Below are positions 38,783-48,239 of a stretch of DNA of 64,000 bases, in pieces. The DNA comes from Saccharopolyspora rectivirgula DSM 43747 (GTDB lineage Bacteria; Actinomycetota; Actinomycetes; Mycobacteriales; Pseudonocardiaceae). Position 1 is the first letter of the stretch; every line of letters starts with the position of its first letter. Made by a program: the position numbers and the translations under genes. Below the pieces are notes generated by a model. That model was not told where the DNA came from, searched no databases, and worked only from the letters and a program-made list of their open reading frames with translations. The stretch covers positions 59,896-123,895 of the forward strand of contig NZ_AYJW01000002.1 of NCBI RefSeq assembly GCF_000497205.1. The letters are read 5' to 3'.

Positions 38783-39973
38783 TCACCGCTGTCCGCAGAC
38801 CAGCAGCACCGGATTGACCGCCTCCAGCCGGGAGGACCCGTCCGGCAGGTCGGTCATCCGGGAAGCCGACAGCTGTACACCTTCCACTTCGTAACCTGCG
38901 CTGCGCAGCACGTCCCTGGTCGAGGTGACCCGGTCGAGCGCGGCCAGCGCGACCACCACCCGGGACGCCCCCACGTGGGCGCACGCGGTGATCACCTCGG
39001 TGCCACCGCCGCCGACGAAGATCGCGTCCGGTTTCGGCAGCTCCCGCAACGCGCGGGGGGCCTTGCCCTCTTCGATGCGCACGTCGACACCGTGCACGGC
39101 GGCGTTGCTCAGCAGCCGCACGATCTGGTTCTCGTCCGATTCGACGGCGATCACGGCCGCCCCCATCCGGGCGCACTCGATCGCCACCGATCCCGAGCCG
39201 GCACCGACGTCCCACACCAGCGAACCCAGCCGGGGGGCGAGTTTGGCCAGGGCCACCGCGCGCACCTCGGCTTTGGTGATCATCCCGTCGCGGTGGGAGA
39301 AATCGTCCTCGGGCAGCGCCCAACCGGTTTCCGGCAGCGGCTGGGCACCGGCGATCCAACCGCGCTGCGGAACCGCGTCCAGGTCCGCCAGGGACAGCAC
39401 GATGTTGGGTTCGTACCAGGTCCTGCGGGCCGCCTCGGCCGGGTCCACGGTGACCAGCGACTCCTCGGGAAGCCCCAAGTTCTCGGCCACGACCAGGGTT
39501 CTGCGCCAGCCGCACAGCGCGGAACCGAGCTGGGCCGGCCCCGCCCCGGGGGCGGTGAGCACCGCCACGGCCGGTTTGGCGCGGCAGACGTTGGCGGCCC
39601 GGGTGAGGTCGCGGCCGTGGGCGCTGACCACGATCACGTCGTCCCACGGTCGCCCGACGCGCGCCACCAGCTGCTGGACGCTGGAGGTCGCCGGGAGCAC
39701 CGTGCAGTGGATGCCGCGCTCGCGCAGCACGCGGACGATGCCGAAGAACCCGGGGTCTCCGGAGGCGAGCACCACGCCGCGTTCGTCCGCGGCGAGCGCG
39801 GCCAGGGTGTTCAGGGCCGGTTCGATCGGTCCCAGTTCGAGCTTGCGCACGTGCTCGGGGGCGTGCGCGTCCAGGTGCCGGCGGGCGCCGATCACGATTC
39901 GGGCCGATTCCAGGGCCTCCGCGCCGCCCGGCGGGAGCCCGGCGCCGTCGATGCCGATCACCGTGACTGACAT
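38783..39973 (-). CDS. cobL: precorrin-6Y C5,15-methyltransferase (decarboxylating)
   Basis: 396 residues with both halves. The CbiE-type methyltransferase (MSVTVIGIDGAGLPPGG, LASGDPGFFGIVRVL) methylates C-5. The CbiT-type methyltransferase (LVWDVGAGSGSVAIE, FVGGGGTEVI) methylates C-15 and decarboxylates the C-12 side chain. The start is ATG at 39973; longer frames lack similarity. It overlaps the cbiD 3' end by 16 bases. Confidence 0.93.
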   Translation of the reverse strand: MSVTVIGIDGAGLPPGGAEALESARIVIGARRHLDAHAPEHVRKLELGPIEPALNTLAALAADERGVVLASGDPGFFGIVRVLRERGIHCTVLPATSSVQQLVARVGRPWDDVIVVSAHGRDLTRAANVCRAKPAVAVLTAPGAGPAQLGSALCGWRRTLVVAENLGLPEESLVTVDPAEAARRTWYEPNIVLSLADLDAVPQRGWIAGAQPLPETGWALPEDDFSHRDGMITKAEVRAVALAKLAPRLGSLVWDVGAGSGSVAIECARMGAAVIAVESDENQIVRLLSNAAVHGVDVRIEEGKAPRALRELPKPDAIFVGGGGTEVITACAHVGASRVVVALAALDRVTSTRDVLRSAGYEVEGVQLSASRMTDLPDGSSRLEAVNPVLLVCGQR

Positions 39974-41124
39974 GTCACCCACCCCGCTTCGGTGGAAGCG
40001 ACCACGTGCTCTCCGGTGAAGTCCACCATCGCGACCCGCGCCGGCAGTCGTCGGCCGCACTCGGCGCTGAAGCGCTCCAGCACGGAGGCGACCATTGCGC
40101 ACAGCCGGTCGCCGCAGCCCCGGAGGCTTCCGTTCGCCTCCCACACCTCGTAGGCGCGGCGCGCGGTGGCCGCCCGCTGGACCTCGTCCACTTGCTCCGG
40201 GGTGCCACCGAATTCCGCGGTGATGCGCCCCAGAATCCCGGTGTCCACTTTGGAGCGCGTGTAGTGCGTCATGACCACCCCGGAAGCGAGCTTGGTCAGC
40301 TTGCCGATCATCCCCACGAACACCACATCGGACAGCCCGTGCTCCACGGCGCGTCGCAGAGCCGCCCCGGTGAAGTCACCGACTTCGATGAACGCGACCT
40401 CCGGCAGGTCCGGGAGCAGCCGCATGGCGGCCTTCTCGGTGCGCCCGCCGGTGGACAGCACGGCGGTGCGCCCGCCTTGCGCGGCCAGCACCGAAACCGC
40501 CTGCTCCACGCTGGAACGCCACGAAGCGGTGGAGAACGGCCGGACGATCCCGGTGGTGCCCAGGATCGAAATCCCGCCGTAGATGCCGAGCCGCCGGTTG
40601 GTCGTCTTGTAGGCCATCTTCTCGCCGCCCGGGACGGAGATGGTCACGTCCGCGCCGGCGTCCCCGATGACCTCCCGAACCGACTCGGTGATCATCTTCC
40701 GCGGAACCGGGTTGATCGCCGGGCCGCCGACCTCGAGCCCCAACCCCGGTTTGGTGACCACCCCGACGCCTTCCCCGCCGTGCAGCACGACCTCCGCGTC
40801 GTCCCGCCCGGTGACCGTCGCGGTCATCCGGGCCCCGTGGGTGACGTCCGGGTCGTCCCCGGCGTCCTTGACCACCACCGCGGTGGCCGGATCGCGGCTC
40901 CCGGAGTCCACCGGGAAGGAGTGCCGGCTGCCGTCCGGGAAGAGCACCTGCACGGTTTCCGGCAGGCGCCCGGTGCGCATCAGCTCAGCTGCAGCCTTCG
41001 CCGCCGCCGCCGAGCACGCCCCGGTGGTGTAACCGGTGCGCAGCGCCTTCGGCCGGACCTTCGCGGTGCGCGGCAGGTCCGGTTCGCGGAGGCGCGGCTG
41101 CTCGTCCTCGTTGGGGTCAGTCAT
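39958..41124 (-). CDS. cbiD: cobalt-precorrin-5B (C1)-methyltransferase CbiD
   Basis: 388 residues. CbiD methylates C-1 in the oxygen-independent pathway. Landmarks: LRTGYTTGACSAAAAKAA, PDVTHGARMTATV, GVGVVTKPGLGLEVGGPAINPVPR, YGGISILGTTGIVRPFS and VGMIGKLTKLASGVVMTH. The start is ATG at 41124, overlapping the end of cobM by eight bases. Its presence, with CbiG and without CobF, indicates the anaerobic-style route for this step. Confidence 0.94.
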   Translation of the reverse strand: MTDPNEDEQPRLREPDLPRTAKVRPKALRTGYTTGACSAAAAKAAAELMRTGRLPETVQVLFPDGSRHSFPVDSGSRDPATAVVVKDAGDDPDVTHGARMTATVTGRDDAEVVLHGGEGVGVVTKPGLGLEVGGPAINPVPRKMITESVREVIGDAGADVTISVPGGEKMAYKTTNRRLGIYGGISILGTTGIVRPFSTASWRSSVEQAVSVLAAQGGRTAVLSTGGRTEKAAMRLLPDLPEVAFIEVGDFTGAALRRAVEHGLSDVVFVGMIGKLTKLASGVVMTHYTRSKVDTGILGRITAEFGGTPEQVDEVQRAATARRAYEVWEANGSLRGCGDRLCAMVASVLERFSAECGRRLPARVAMVDFTGEHVVASTEAGWVTCQSR

Positions 41125-42331
41125 CTTTCTTGGCTGGAGCCGACTTGCGCCGGGACTTTCCGGAGCTGGTCTTGCCGGAGGCCTTCTTGGTCCGCTTCGC
41201 ACCGGTCTTCGCGGTGGCCCGGACGGTCGTGGTGGCCGCCGCGGAAGTCCGCTTGGTCTTCGCCGCCGCGGACTGCTCCTCCGCGTCGGGCGCGGCCGCC
41301 TCCGCCTCCGGTGCTCGCGGGACCTCCTGGGCCGAGCTCGATTCGTGCGCCTCGAACAGGTGCTGCTGCGACTCGTCCTCCCGGGCGGCCTGGCCGCGGC
41401 CGGCCGTCGAGCGCGAGGCCTCCCGGGCGGTCTCCTGCCACTTGCGGACCGCCCACCAAGCGACTTCGGAATCCGGCCGCTTCGCCGCGGGCCGCTCGGA
41501 AGCGGCACCGGTTCCGTAGCGGCTCCGGGAGCGCTCGGCGCGCAGCGCCCGGCGCGCGGCAGGATCGGCCCGCCGGTAGGTGTGGAAGTGGCCGGCGTGG
41601 TAGAGGTGCGAGCGGGTTCCGCTGCTGGTCAGCGCTTTGCCCACGATGAACAGGGTGTGCCGCCAGAGCTTGTGCTGCTTGACGGTGCGCTCCAGGTCCC
41701 CGAGCGTGGTGTGCAGCAGCAGCTCGTCCGGCCACGTGACCTTGTAGGCGACCAGCACGGGGGTGTCGTCGGGATAACCGCCCTCCCGCAGCTCGTGCAC
41801 CAGCTGCCCGGTGCGCGCGGCCGACAGGAACAGCGCCATGGTGGTGCCGTGCTCGGCGAACTTGCGGACCCGCTCCCCGTCCGGCATCGGGGTCTTGCCG
41901 CCCTCCAGCCGGGTGAGCACCACCGACTGCGCCACCTCCGGGACGGTCAGCTCCCGACCGACGGCGGCGGCCGCGGCCGAGAACGCCGGGACCCCCGGCA
42001 CGATCTCGACTTCCAGGTTCATCTTGGTGCAGGCGTCGTACTGCTCCTGGACCGCGCCCCACAGCGACGGGTCCCCGGAGTGCACCCGGGCGACCTTGAG
42101 CTTGTCCCGCTCGGCCCGCCGGTAGATCTCGATCGCCTCCTCGTGGACCAGCCGGGAGGAGTCGACCAGCTCGGCGTCCTTGCGGGCGTGCTCCTTGATG
42201 CACTCGGGAGTGACCAGGCTCGCCGCCCACACCACGATGTCAGCTTCGGCGATCCGGCGGGCGCCGCGGACCGTGATGAGGTCGGCCGCTCCGGGCCCGG
42301 CACCGATGAACGAGATCCGGCCAGTCACCAT
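41117..42331 (-). CDS. cobM: precorrin-4 C11-methyltransferase with basic C-terminal tail
   Basis: 404 residues. Residues 1-254 are a complete CobM: RISFIGAGPGAADLITVRGAR, HSGDPSLWGAVQEQ, VPGVPAFSAAAAAVG and TRSHLYHAGHFHTY. The remaining 150 residues are an extension. First comes a charged segment with EVAWWAVRKWQETARE, then an acidic Glu/Ala stretch (about 325-355). Last is a Lys/Ala/Thr/Ser-rich tail (about 358-404) like a histone H1 or HupB C-terminus. Usual CobM proteins end near 250-270. The start is ATG at 42331. It overlaps cobI and cbiD by a few bases. Confidence 0.93.
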   Translation of the reverse strand: MVTGRISFIGAGPGAADLITVRGARRIAEADIVVWAASLVTPECIKEHARKDAELVDSSRLVHEEAIEIYRRAERDKLKVARVHSGDPSLWGAVQEQYDACTKMNLEVEIVPGVPAFSAAAAAVGRELTVPEVAQSVVLTRLEGGKTPMPDGERVRKFAEHGTTMALFLSAARTGQLVHELREGGYPDDTPVLVAYKVTWPDELLLHTTLGDLERTVKQHKLWRHTLFIVGKALTSSGTRSHLYHAGHFHTYRRADPAARRALRAERSRSRYGTGAASERPAAKRPDSEVAWWAVRKWQETAREASRSTAGRGQAAREDESQQHLFEAHESSSAQEVPRAPEAEAAAPDAEEQSAAAKTKRTSAAATTTVRATAKTGAKRTKKASGKTSSGKSRRKSAPAKKDD

Positions 42332-43062
42332 TGTTCTCCTCTACCGCCTCGTGGGGGAAGCACTACCACGGTGGACAAATACGGCGCCGCGCCGGTTTCC
42401 GGCACTTCGGACAGCGGCAACACCCTGGCATCCGGCGTGCCCAGATGTTCGGCGTACACCGAACGATCGAGCGCACCGTGCTCAGCGATCACCGAGCGCA
42501 GCTCGCTGAGCCGCCGGCCACCCTTGTAGGCAACGACAGTACCGCGCGCGGCCAGCGCTTCTCGAAGGACACTCACATCTCGCATCACCGGCACTACGGT
42601 CAGCGACTCCGCTCCTTCGGTGAGCGCCACCCCGGCCTGCGACGCGGTGGCCTGCATCGCGGTGATGCCGGGCACGGTCGCCAGCTCGACCTCCGGCAGC
42701 AACTGCCGCACGGTCTGGGCGAGGTAGCTGAACGTCGAGTACACCGAGGGATCCCCCAGGGTGGCGAAGGCCACGGTGCCCCGGCACTCCCGCAAGCGCT
42801 GCACCACCGCTTCCGCCGCCTGGTCCCACTTGGCGCGCCGCCGCTGCTGCGGACCGTCCACCGGGTCGGACAGGGCGAACACCAACCGCTGGACGCGTTC
42901 GTCGTCCCCGCAGTGCGCCCGCACCACCGACTCCGCTCGCCCCTGCTCGTCGGCGGAGAGCACCGGGACGAACACCGTGTCGGCCGCCTGCAGTTCCCGC
43001 AGCGCGGCCAACGTCAGCAGCTCCGGGTCGCCCGGACCGACGCCAACACCGACCAATCTCAT
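42325..43062 (-). CDS. cobI: precorrin-2 C20-methyltransferase
   Basis: SAM-dependent methylation of precorrin-2 at C-20. It is 245 residues: MRLVGVGVGPGDPELLTLAALR, the FATLGDPSVYSTFSYLA motif, and VPGITAMQATASQAG. The start at 43062 is an ATGA overlap with the cobB stop, indicating coupled translation. The 3' end overlaps cobM by seven bases. Confidence 0.94.
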   Translation of the reverse strand: MRLVGVGVGPGDPELLTLAALRELQAADTVFVPVLSADEQGRAESVVRAHCGDDERVQRLVFALSDPVDGPQQRRRAKWDQAAEAVVQRLRECRGTVAFATLGDPSVYSTFSYLAQTVRQLLPEVELATVPGITAMQATASQAGVALTEGAESLTVVPVMRDVSVLREALAARGTVVAYKGGRRLSELRSVIAEHGALDRSVYAEHLGTPDARVLPLSEVPETGAAPYLSTVVVLPPRGGRGEQW

Positions 43063-44402
43063 CGCACGCACCTCGCCACGAACCGCTCCACCGCGCCGGG
43101 CTGCGCGGCCGGATGGGTGTGCAGGTAGGAAGCGTGCACACCGCCTTCGACGAACCCTTCCCGCACATCCCGCCAGGTCCACGCCGGGAGTTCGCCGCAG
43201 CGCGGCTGGAGCGCGGTGCGGTGGAATTCGTGCCCGCGCACCCGGGTTCCTGCGGCGAAGACAGCGGAATCCGCCGCGGCCACCGCGTCCCGGTAACCCA
43301 GGGTCAACCGGCTGGACATGCGGGCGGTGGCCGGAACGACCCCGCACAACCGGTGGCCGTCCAACTCCTCGGCGAGGTAGAGCAGTCCGCCGCACTCGGC
43401 GTGCACCGGCCGACCTGCCGCGGCGAACTCGGCGATCTCCGCCCGCAGCGCGGCGTTCGCGGCCAGCTGTTCGACGTGCTGCTCCGGGAAACCGCCCGGC
43501 AGCACCAGCCCTGCGGTGCCGTCGGGGAGGCGCTCGTCGTTGAGCGGATCGACCACCGCCACTTCCGCTCCGGCCGCGGCCAGCAGCTCGACGTGCTCAG
43601 CGTAGGCGAAGGTGAAAGCCGCCCCGCCGGCCACCGCGACCACCGGCTTCCCCCGTTCGGAGACCACCTCTTCCGGTTTCCACGGTGGACAGTCCAGGGG
43701 TGGGGCGGACCGCGCCAGGGCGACCACCGCGTCCAGGTCCACCGACTGCTCGACGACCCGGCGCATCTCCGCCACGGCGCGCCGCGCGGCAGCTCCGCGC
43801 TCGACCGCGGTGACCAGCCCCAAGTGCCGGGACGGCACCTGCAGGTCGGCGTTCCGCGGAATCGCCCCGAGCAGCTGCAGCCCCTGCTCGTGCACCGCTT
43901 GCCGCAGCAGCTGCACGTGGTGCTCCGAACCGACCCGGTTCAAGACCACCCCCGCCACCCGGGTCCGCGGACCGTAGGAGCGGAATCCGTGCAGCAGCGC
44001 GGCCAGGCTGTGCCCCTGCCCACCGGCGTCCACCACGAGCACGACCGGCGCGTCGAGCAGTTCCGCGACGTGGGCGGTGCTGCCGAACGGGACCGGCCCC
44101 GGCGCACCGGACCGGCCGTCGAACAACCCCATCACACCTTCCACAATGGACAGATCAGCACCGCGGGAGCCGTGCCGGAACAGCGGTCCGATGAGCTCTT
44201 CCCCGCACAGCACCGGATCGAGATTGCGCCCCGGGCGGTTCGCGGCCAGCCGGTGGTAGCCCGGGTCGATGTAGTCGGGGCCGACTTTGAACGGCGCCAC
44301 CCGCTCCCCGCGGTGGCTCAACGCCGCCAGCAGGCCGGTCGCGACGGTCGTCTTGCCCTGACCGGACCCCGGGGCGGCGATCACCACCCGGGCATCGCTC
44401 AC
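43059..44402 (-). CDS. cobB: (hydrogeno)cobyrinic acid a,c-diamide synthase
   Basis: ATP- and glutamine-dependent amidation of the a and c side chains. It is 447 residues: P-loop APGSGQGKTT at 10-19, VGPDYIDPGYH, VEGVMGLFDG, then the C-terminal class I-like glutaminase with nucleophile Cys in HAECGGLLYLAEEL and a VHASYLHTH motif. The start is GTG at 44402, overlapping the cobO stop (GTGA). With CobN and ChlID present, hydrogenobyrinate is the likelier substrate. Confidence 0.94.
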   Translation of the reverse strand: MSDARVVIAAPGSGQGKTTVATGLLAALSHRGERVAPFKVGPDYIDPGYHRLAANRPGRNLDPVLCGEELIGPLFRHGSRGADLSIVEGVMGLFDGRSGAPGPVPFGSTAHVAELLDAPVVLVVDAGGQGHSLAALLHGFRSYGPRTRVAGVVLNRVGSEHHVQLLRQAVHEQGLQLLGAIPRNADLQVPSRHLGLVTAVERGAAARRAVAEMRRVVEQSVDLDAVVALARSAPPLDCPPWKPEEVVSERGKPVVAVAGGAAFTFAYAEHVELLAAAGAEVAVVDPLNDERLPDGTAGLVLPGGFPEQHVEQLAANAALRAEIAEFAAAGRPVHAECGGLLYLAEELDGHRLCGVVPATARMSSRLTLGYRDAVAAADSAVFAAGTRVRGHEFHRTALQPRCGELPAWTWRDVREGFVEGGVHASYLHTHPAAQPGAVERFVARCVR

Positions 44403-45013
44403 CACTCGATGCCCCTTTGCCCCTTCTGGCCCGAATCCATCGGATGTTTGACCTTGGTGGTCTCCATGACGAGATCCGCGGCGTCGATCAACTCCTGGGG
44501 CGCGTCCCGGCCGGTGATCACCACGTGCTGGTACCCCGGGCGGTCGCGCAGGACGGACAGCACGTCCTCGACGTCCACCCATCCCCACCGCAACGGGTAG
44601 GTGAACTCATCGAGCACGTACAGGGTGTGCCGCTGCTGCTCGATCCGACGAGCGATCTCCCGCCAGCCCTCCGCGGCAGCGGCGGCGTGGTCCTGCTCCG
44701 TTCCCTTCTTGCGGGCCCACGACCAGCCCTCGCCCATCTTGTGCCACTCGACCGGGCCACCTTGACCGGTCTGCTCGTGCAATTGGTTCAAACCGCGGAA
44801 AGCGGCTTCCTCGCCAACCCGCCACTTGGCCGATTTGACGAACTGGAACACGCCGATCGACCAGCCCTGGTTCCAGCCCCGCAGGGCGAGCCCGAACGCA
44901 GCGGTCGACTTGCCCTTCATCTCACCGGTGTGCACCACGACCAGCGGACGGTTGCGGCGTTGGCGCGTGGTCAACCCGTCATCCGGAATGGTCGATGGCT
45001 GTCCCTTAGGCAT
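44399..45013 (-). CDS. cobO: cob(I)yrinic acid a,c-diamide adenosyltransferase (CobO/CobA type)
   Basis: Adds the 5'-deoxyadenosyl ligand to reduced corrinoid. It is 204 residues: P-loop VVHTGEMKGKSTAAFGLALR at about 26-45, WVDVEDVLSVLRDRPGYQHV, VITGRDAPQELIDAADLVMET and the C-terminal GQKGQRGIEW. The start is ATG at 45013. About 400 bases with tandem hairpins separate it from chlID upstream. Confidence 0.95.
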   Translation of the reverse strand: MPKGQPSTIPDDGLTTRQRRNRPLVVVHTGEMKGKSTAAFGLALRGWNQGWSIGVFQFVKSAKWRVGEEAAFRGLNQLHEQTGQGGPVEWHKMGEGWSWARKKGTEQDHAAAAAEGWREIARRIEQQRHTLYVLDEFTYPLRWGWVDVEDVLSVLRDRPGYQHVVITGRDAPQELIDAADLVMETTKVKHPMDSGQKGQRGIEW

Positions 45014-45415
45014 GAAACGACCCCAACCAACGATCGATGTGCACCGCACCCAGTTGCTCTGCGGAACGCGCCGCAGGAGCAGCTCCTGCACCCGGCGCGC
45101 GACCGTCCGCAGCAGAACTGGTCTCCACCAATTTCCTTCCTCCTCCGCGGACCACCGGCCAGCGGAAAACCGCACTGCTCCAGGGGACGACAGTCCAGCG
45201 CAGACGACGAACGAGCGGAAACCGGATCCAGTGCTCCACTGAGGACAGAAGAGGGGAAGGGGGCAGTCCCCCGCGCTCAACCGGCCTGGGGGTCACCGGG
45301 AGCGCAGGGGAACTCGCCGAAGTCCACCCCTGGGGGTCAGGTGGACACTGGAAACGGTACCAAGCGCAGCAGGAGTTGAGAACTCGAAACGCCGACTGCC
45401 GTAACCAAACAGCAA
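45014..45415 (-). other. 402-base spacer between chlID and cobO
   Basis: No gene is supported. It holds the tandem hairpins described separately (45259-45346) and a palindrome GCAGGAGCAGCTCCTGC near the cobO-proximal end. It is either a second promoter region or a long processed spacer in the cob transcript. Confidence 0.6.
45259..45346. promoter_or_regulatory. tandem hairpins with identical 11-nt loops
   Basis: Hairpin A (45269-45310): arms CCCCGCGCTC-AA-CCGG and CCGG-GAGCGC-A-GGGG around the loop CCTGGGGGTCA (45285-45295). Hairpin B (45322-45346): arms GTCCACC and GGTGGAC around the same loop CCTGGGGGTCA (45329-45339). The stems differ but stay complementary. A third small hairpin, GGGGG-CAGT-CCCCC (45259-45272), competes with the base of hairpin A. 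On the cob transcript (minus strand) the loops read TGACCCCCAGG. I do not recognise a named motif. Confidence 0.6.
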
Positions 45416-47449
45416 TCAAGCGGCCCGCCGCCGTTCATCGCGCACCGCTCTGGCCACCCCGGCGACGCTCTCCGCGGACAACTCCTCCAACCGCAGGCAC
45501 TGCCCGCCCAGCGCCACCGACAACCGCTTCGCCATTCCGAGCCGCACCGGTCCGCTCTCGCAATCGATGACCACCGAAGCGGTGCCGGTCGCGGCGAACT
45601 TCCCCGCCGCCTGCAAAGCGTCCTGCACCGCCTGCCGGCTGCCGGCGCCCGGCTCGACCGGCACGGTGGCCTTGCCGTCGGTCAACAGCACCAGCAGCGC
45701 GCGCCGCTGCGGATCGCGCAACTGCGCGGTCCGGACCACCTTTCCCGCGCGGAGGATCCCCTGCGCCAACGGCGTGCCACCACCGGTCCGCATCCGGCGC
45801 AGCCGCGCCGCCGCCACTTCGACCGAAGACGTGGGCGGCAGCACCAACTCCGCAGAATCACCCCGGAAGGCGATCACCCCGACCTTGTCCCGGCGCTGGT
45901 AGGCGTCCCGCAGCAGGGACAGCACCGCGCCGCTGACCGCCGACATCCGCTGGCGGGCCGCCATGGAACCGGAGGCGTCCACCGCGAACAGCACCAGGTT
46001 GCCCTCCCGGTCCTCCCGGACCGCCCGGCGCAGATCTTCCGGCGCGAGCACCAGCCCCGGACCGGAGCGTCCACGGGCGATCTGGTGCGGCGCCGCGGCC
46101 GTCAACGTCGACACCAGGTGGATGCCGCTGCCTTCGGCGCGGGACGCGCGAACCGCCCGCCCGCGCCGGGAACGCGCCCGGGAACGCCGACCGGAATCCC
46201 CCTCACCCAGTCCGGGCACCTCCAGCAACCGCGCCTTGAACGCGGGCGCCGGGGCCTGCGGAGGCCGACCGGGTTGGGAGCTTTCCGCTGCGCCGTCACC
46301 GCTTCCGGACGCAGCTTCCCCACCGCTGGTGTCCGGACCGTCGGGATCTTGCGGAGGCTCCCCGCCCGGACCGCCATCGGGGCCGTCCGGCGGGTCGTCA
46401 TCGTCGTCCCCCGCCGCCTCGGCCGCCTCCGACAGGGCCTGTTGCAGCTGCTGCTCGTCCATGCCCGGTTCGTCGAACGGGTCCCGGCGGCGCCGGTGCG
46501 GCAGCGCCAGTCGAGCGGCGACTTCCACGTCACCGGCTTCCACCGCGTCCGCCCCGCGCCAGGCGGCGTGCGCCACCGCGGTGCGAGCCAGCACCAAGTC
46601 CGCCCGCATCCCGTCCACCTCGAACGACGCGCAGAGGGCGGCGATGCGGCGCAGTTCCGAGTCCGGCAGGACCACCGAACCGAGCCGCTCCCTGGCTCGG
46701 GCGATCCGCTCGGCCAGCTCGGCATCGGCGTCCGCCCACTCGGCGGCGAAACCTTCCGGATCGGCTTCGAACGCCAGCCTCCGCCGCACCACTTCGGTGC
46801 GGACCGGGACTTCCCTGGAGGCGGCCACCTGCACGGTGAGCCCGAAGCGGTCCAGCAGCTGCGGCCGCAACTCGCCTTCTTCCGGGTTCATGGTGCCGAC
46901 CAGCAGGAAGGAAGCCGCGTGGGAAACCGACACGCCTTCCCGTTCGACGTGGGCTCGTCCCATCGCCGCGGCGTCCAGCAGCAGGTCGACCAGGTGGTCG
47001 TGGAGCAGGTTGATCTCGTCGACGTAGAGCACGCCGCGGTGCGCCGCCGCCAGCAAGCCCGGTTGGAAAGCACGCACTCCCTCGGACAGCGCCCGCTCCA
47101 GGTCCAAAGAACCGACCAGCCGGTCTTCCGTGGCCCCCACCGGCAGTTCCACCAGGTTCGCCGGCCGCTGCTGGGCGGGAGCACCGGAGTCGTGCGGGCC
47201 GTCCGGGCAATGCGGGTCCGGCGCAGCGGGCGCGCAGCCGAAACGACAGCCGACGACGACGTCCACCGGCGGCAGCAGCGAGGCCAGCGAACGCACCACA
47301 GTGGACTTCGCGGTTCCCTTCTCACCGCGCACCAGCACTCCGCCGATGCTCGGGTTGACCGCGTTCAACAGCAGCGCGAGACGGAGGTCGTCGTGCCCGA
47401 CCACGGCGGAGAACGGAAAACGCGGCGCGGTACGCCGGGAAGCTGTCAT
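45416..47449 (-). CDS. chlID: ChlI-ChlD fusion chelatase subunit (CobS/CobT-equivalent)
   Basis: 677 residues joining the two AAA+ subunits that power a class I chelatase. The N-terminal AAA+ domain has Walker [11 protein letters not shown] (41-50) and the [19 protein letters not shown]alker B segment, and also two Cys pairs in an insert. An acidic/Pro linker follows (about 340-400). The C-terminal von Willebrand A domain has MIDAS motif VDASGSM, with [11 protein letters not shown] and LLTDGKATV. In actinobacteria this protein works with CobN for cobalt insertion. The start is ATG at 47449; the riboswitch is directly upstream. Confidence 0.92.
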   Translation of the reverse strand: MTASRRTAPRFPFSAVVGHDDLRLALLLNAVNPSIGGVLVRGEKGTAKSTVVRSLASLLPPVDVVVGCRFGCAPAAPDPHCPDGPHDSGAPAQQRPANLVELPVGATEDRLVGSLDLERALSEGVRAFQPGLLAAAHRGVLYVDEINLLHDHLVDLLLDAAAMGRAHVEREGVSVSHAASFLLVGTMNPEEGELRPQLLDRFGLTVQVAASREVPVRTEVVRRRLAFEADPEGFAAEWADADAELAERIARARERLGSVVLPDSELRRIAALCASFEVDGMRADLVLARTAVAHAAWRGADAVEAGDVEVAARLALPHRRRRDPFDEPGMDEQQLQQALSEAAEAAGDDDDDPPDGPDGGPGGEPPQDPDGPDTSGGEAASGSGDGAAESSQPGRPPQAPAPAFKARLLEVPGLGEGDSGRRSRARSRRGRAVRASRAEGSGIHLVSTLTAAAPHQIARGRSGPGLVLAPEDLRRAVREDREGNLVLFAVDASGSMAARQRMSAVSGAVLSLLRDAYQRRDKVGVIAFRGDSAELVLPPTSSVEVAAARLRRMRTGGGTPLAQGILRAGKVVRTAQLRDPQRRALLVLLTDGKATVPVEPGAGSRQAVQDALQAAGKFAATGTASVVIDCESGPVRLGMAKRLSVALGGQCLRLEELSAESVAGVARAVRDERRRAA

Positions 47450-47499
47450 GCCTGTTTCCTTCCTCGGGTCTCGGACGCCCCGGGTCTTCGGGAAACAAG

Positions 47500-47680
47500 G
47501 GGTAGCAGTCTCCTGACTCCCGGATCACCGCTCACCTCCGGCCTTCCCAGGACTGACGTCCCGGTGGCACACCCGACCCGATTGGAAGAACCCGGGCCTG
47601 CGGGAGGCTTCACTCCCCGGTCACAGTGGCGCCGGCCGTGCCGGATTCCCACCGGCTTCCTGCCCGCCCCTTGCGATGGC
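47500..47680 (-). promoter_or_regulatory. cobalamin riboswitch upstream of chlID
   Basis: On the minus strand: GGAAGCCGGTGGGAATCCGGC, then GCCACTGTGACCGGGGAG, a long variable arm, then GATCCGGGAGTCAGGAGACTG. This is the same set of landmarks as the other two copies. The end lies about 50 bases before the chlID ATG, a normal spacing, so it should control the whole chlID-to-ferredoxin block. Confidence 0.92.
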
Positions 47681-47734
47681 CGACGGACATCGTCGCAGAA
47701 ACGATCGATCGCAGCTAGGACTCACGCCACGCCG

Positions 47735-48187
47735 TCATCTGGCGGGCCGGCGCATGTCGATGTGCGGGATGCCGTCCTCGAGGTACTGCTCGCCCTCCGG
47801 CTCGAAGCCGAACGAGCGGTAGAAGTCGACGGCGTAGACCTGCGCGGAGAGCACCGCCGGCGCGCCGGCGACCTCGGCGACGGCGGCCCGCATGAGCTTG
47901 CTGCTCAACCCCTTGCCGCGGGCATCGGCCGCGGTGCACACCCGGCCGATCCGGAAGACGTCGCCGTCCTCCAGCAGCCGCAGGCAGCTCACCACCCGGC
48001 CGTCCGGCTCCTCGATCCAGAAGTGCCGGGTGGTCTCCTCCATGTCGCGCCCGTCCAACTCGGGGTAGGGACATCGCTGTTCGACCACGAACACGTCCAC
48101 GCGCAGCTGCAAGATCCGGTAGAGCTGCGCAGCGCTCAGGTCCGCGGTCCAGGCGCGGTGCACGTCTGCGGGAAGCTGTGGGGTCAC
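47735..48187 (-). CDS. ElaA-type GNAT acetyltransferase
   Basis: A 150-residue GNAT of the ElaA family. Typical segments are LYRILQLRVDVFVVEQRCPYPELDGRD, RIGRVCTAADARGKGLSSKLM (acetyl-CoA motif R-x-x-G-x-x) and YAVDFYRSFGFEPEGEQYLEDGIPHIDM. The start is GTG at 48187 (VTPQLPADVHRAW). The substrate is unknown. It stands between the chlID riboswitch and a protease gene on the same strand but has no evident link to B12. Confidence 0.88.
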   Translation of the reverse strand: MTPQLPADVHRAWTADLSAAQLYRILQLRVDVFVVEQRCPYPELDGRDMEETTRHFWIEEPDGRVVSCLRLLEDGDVFRIGRVCTAADARGKGLSSKLMRAAVAEVAGAPAVLSAQVYAVDFYRSFGFEPEGEQYLEDGIPHIDMRRPAR

Positions 48188-48239
48188 CCGGATTCGATAC
48201 CACACCCCGCTGCCGCGGACGACGCGGGCCGGCGCGCGC

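Noticed and set aside
45037..45570. Open frames in the chlID-cobO spacer as a possible extra cob gene
   Set aside because: None has coding-like third positions or a known motif, and the hairpins cross all of them.
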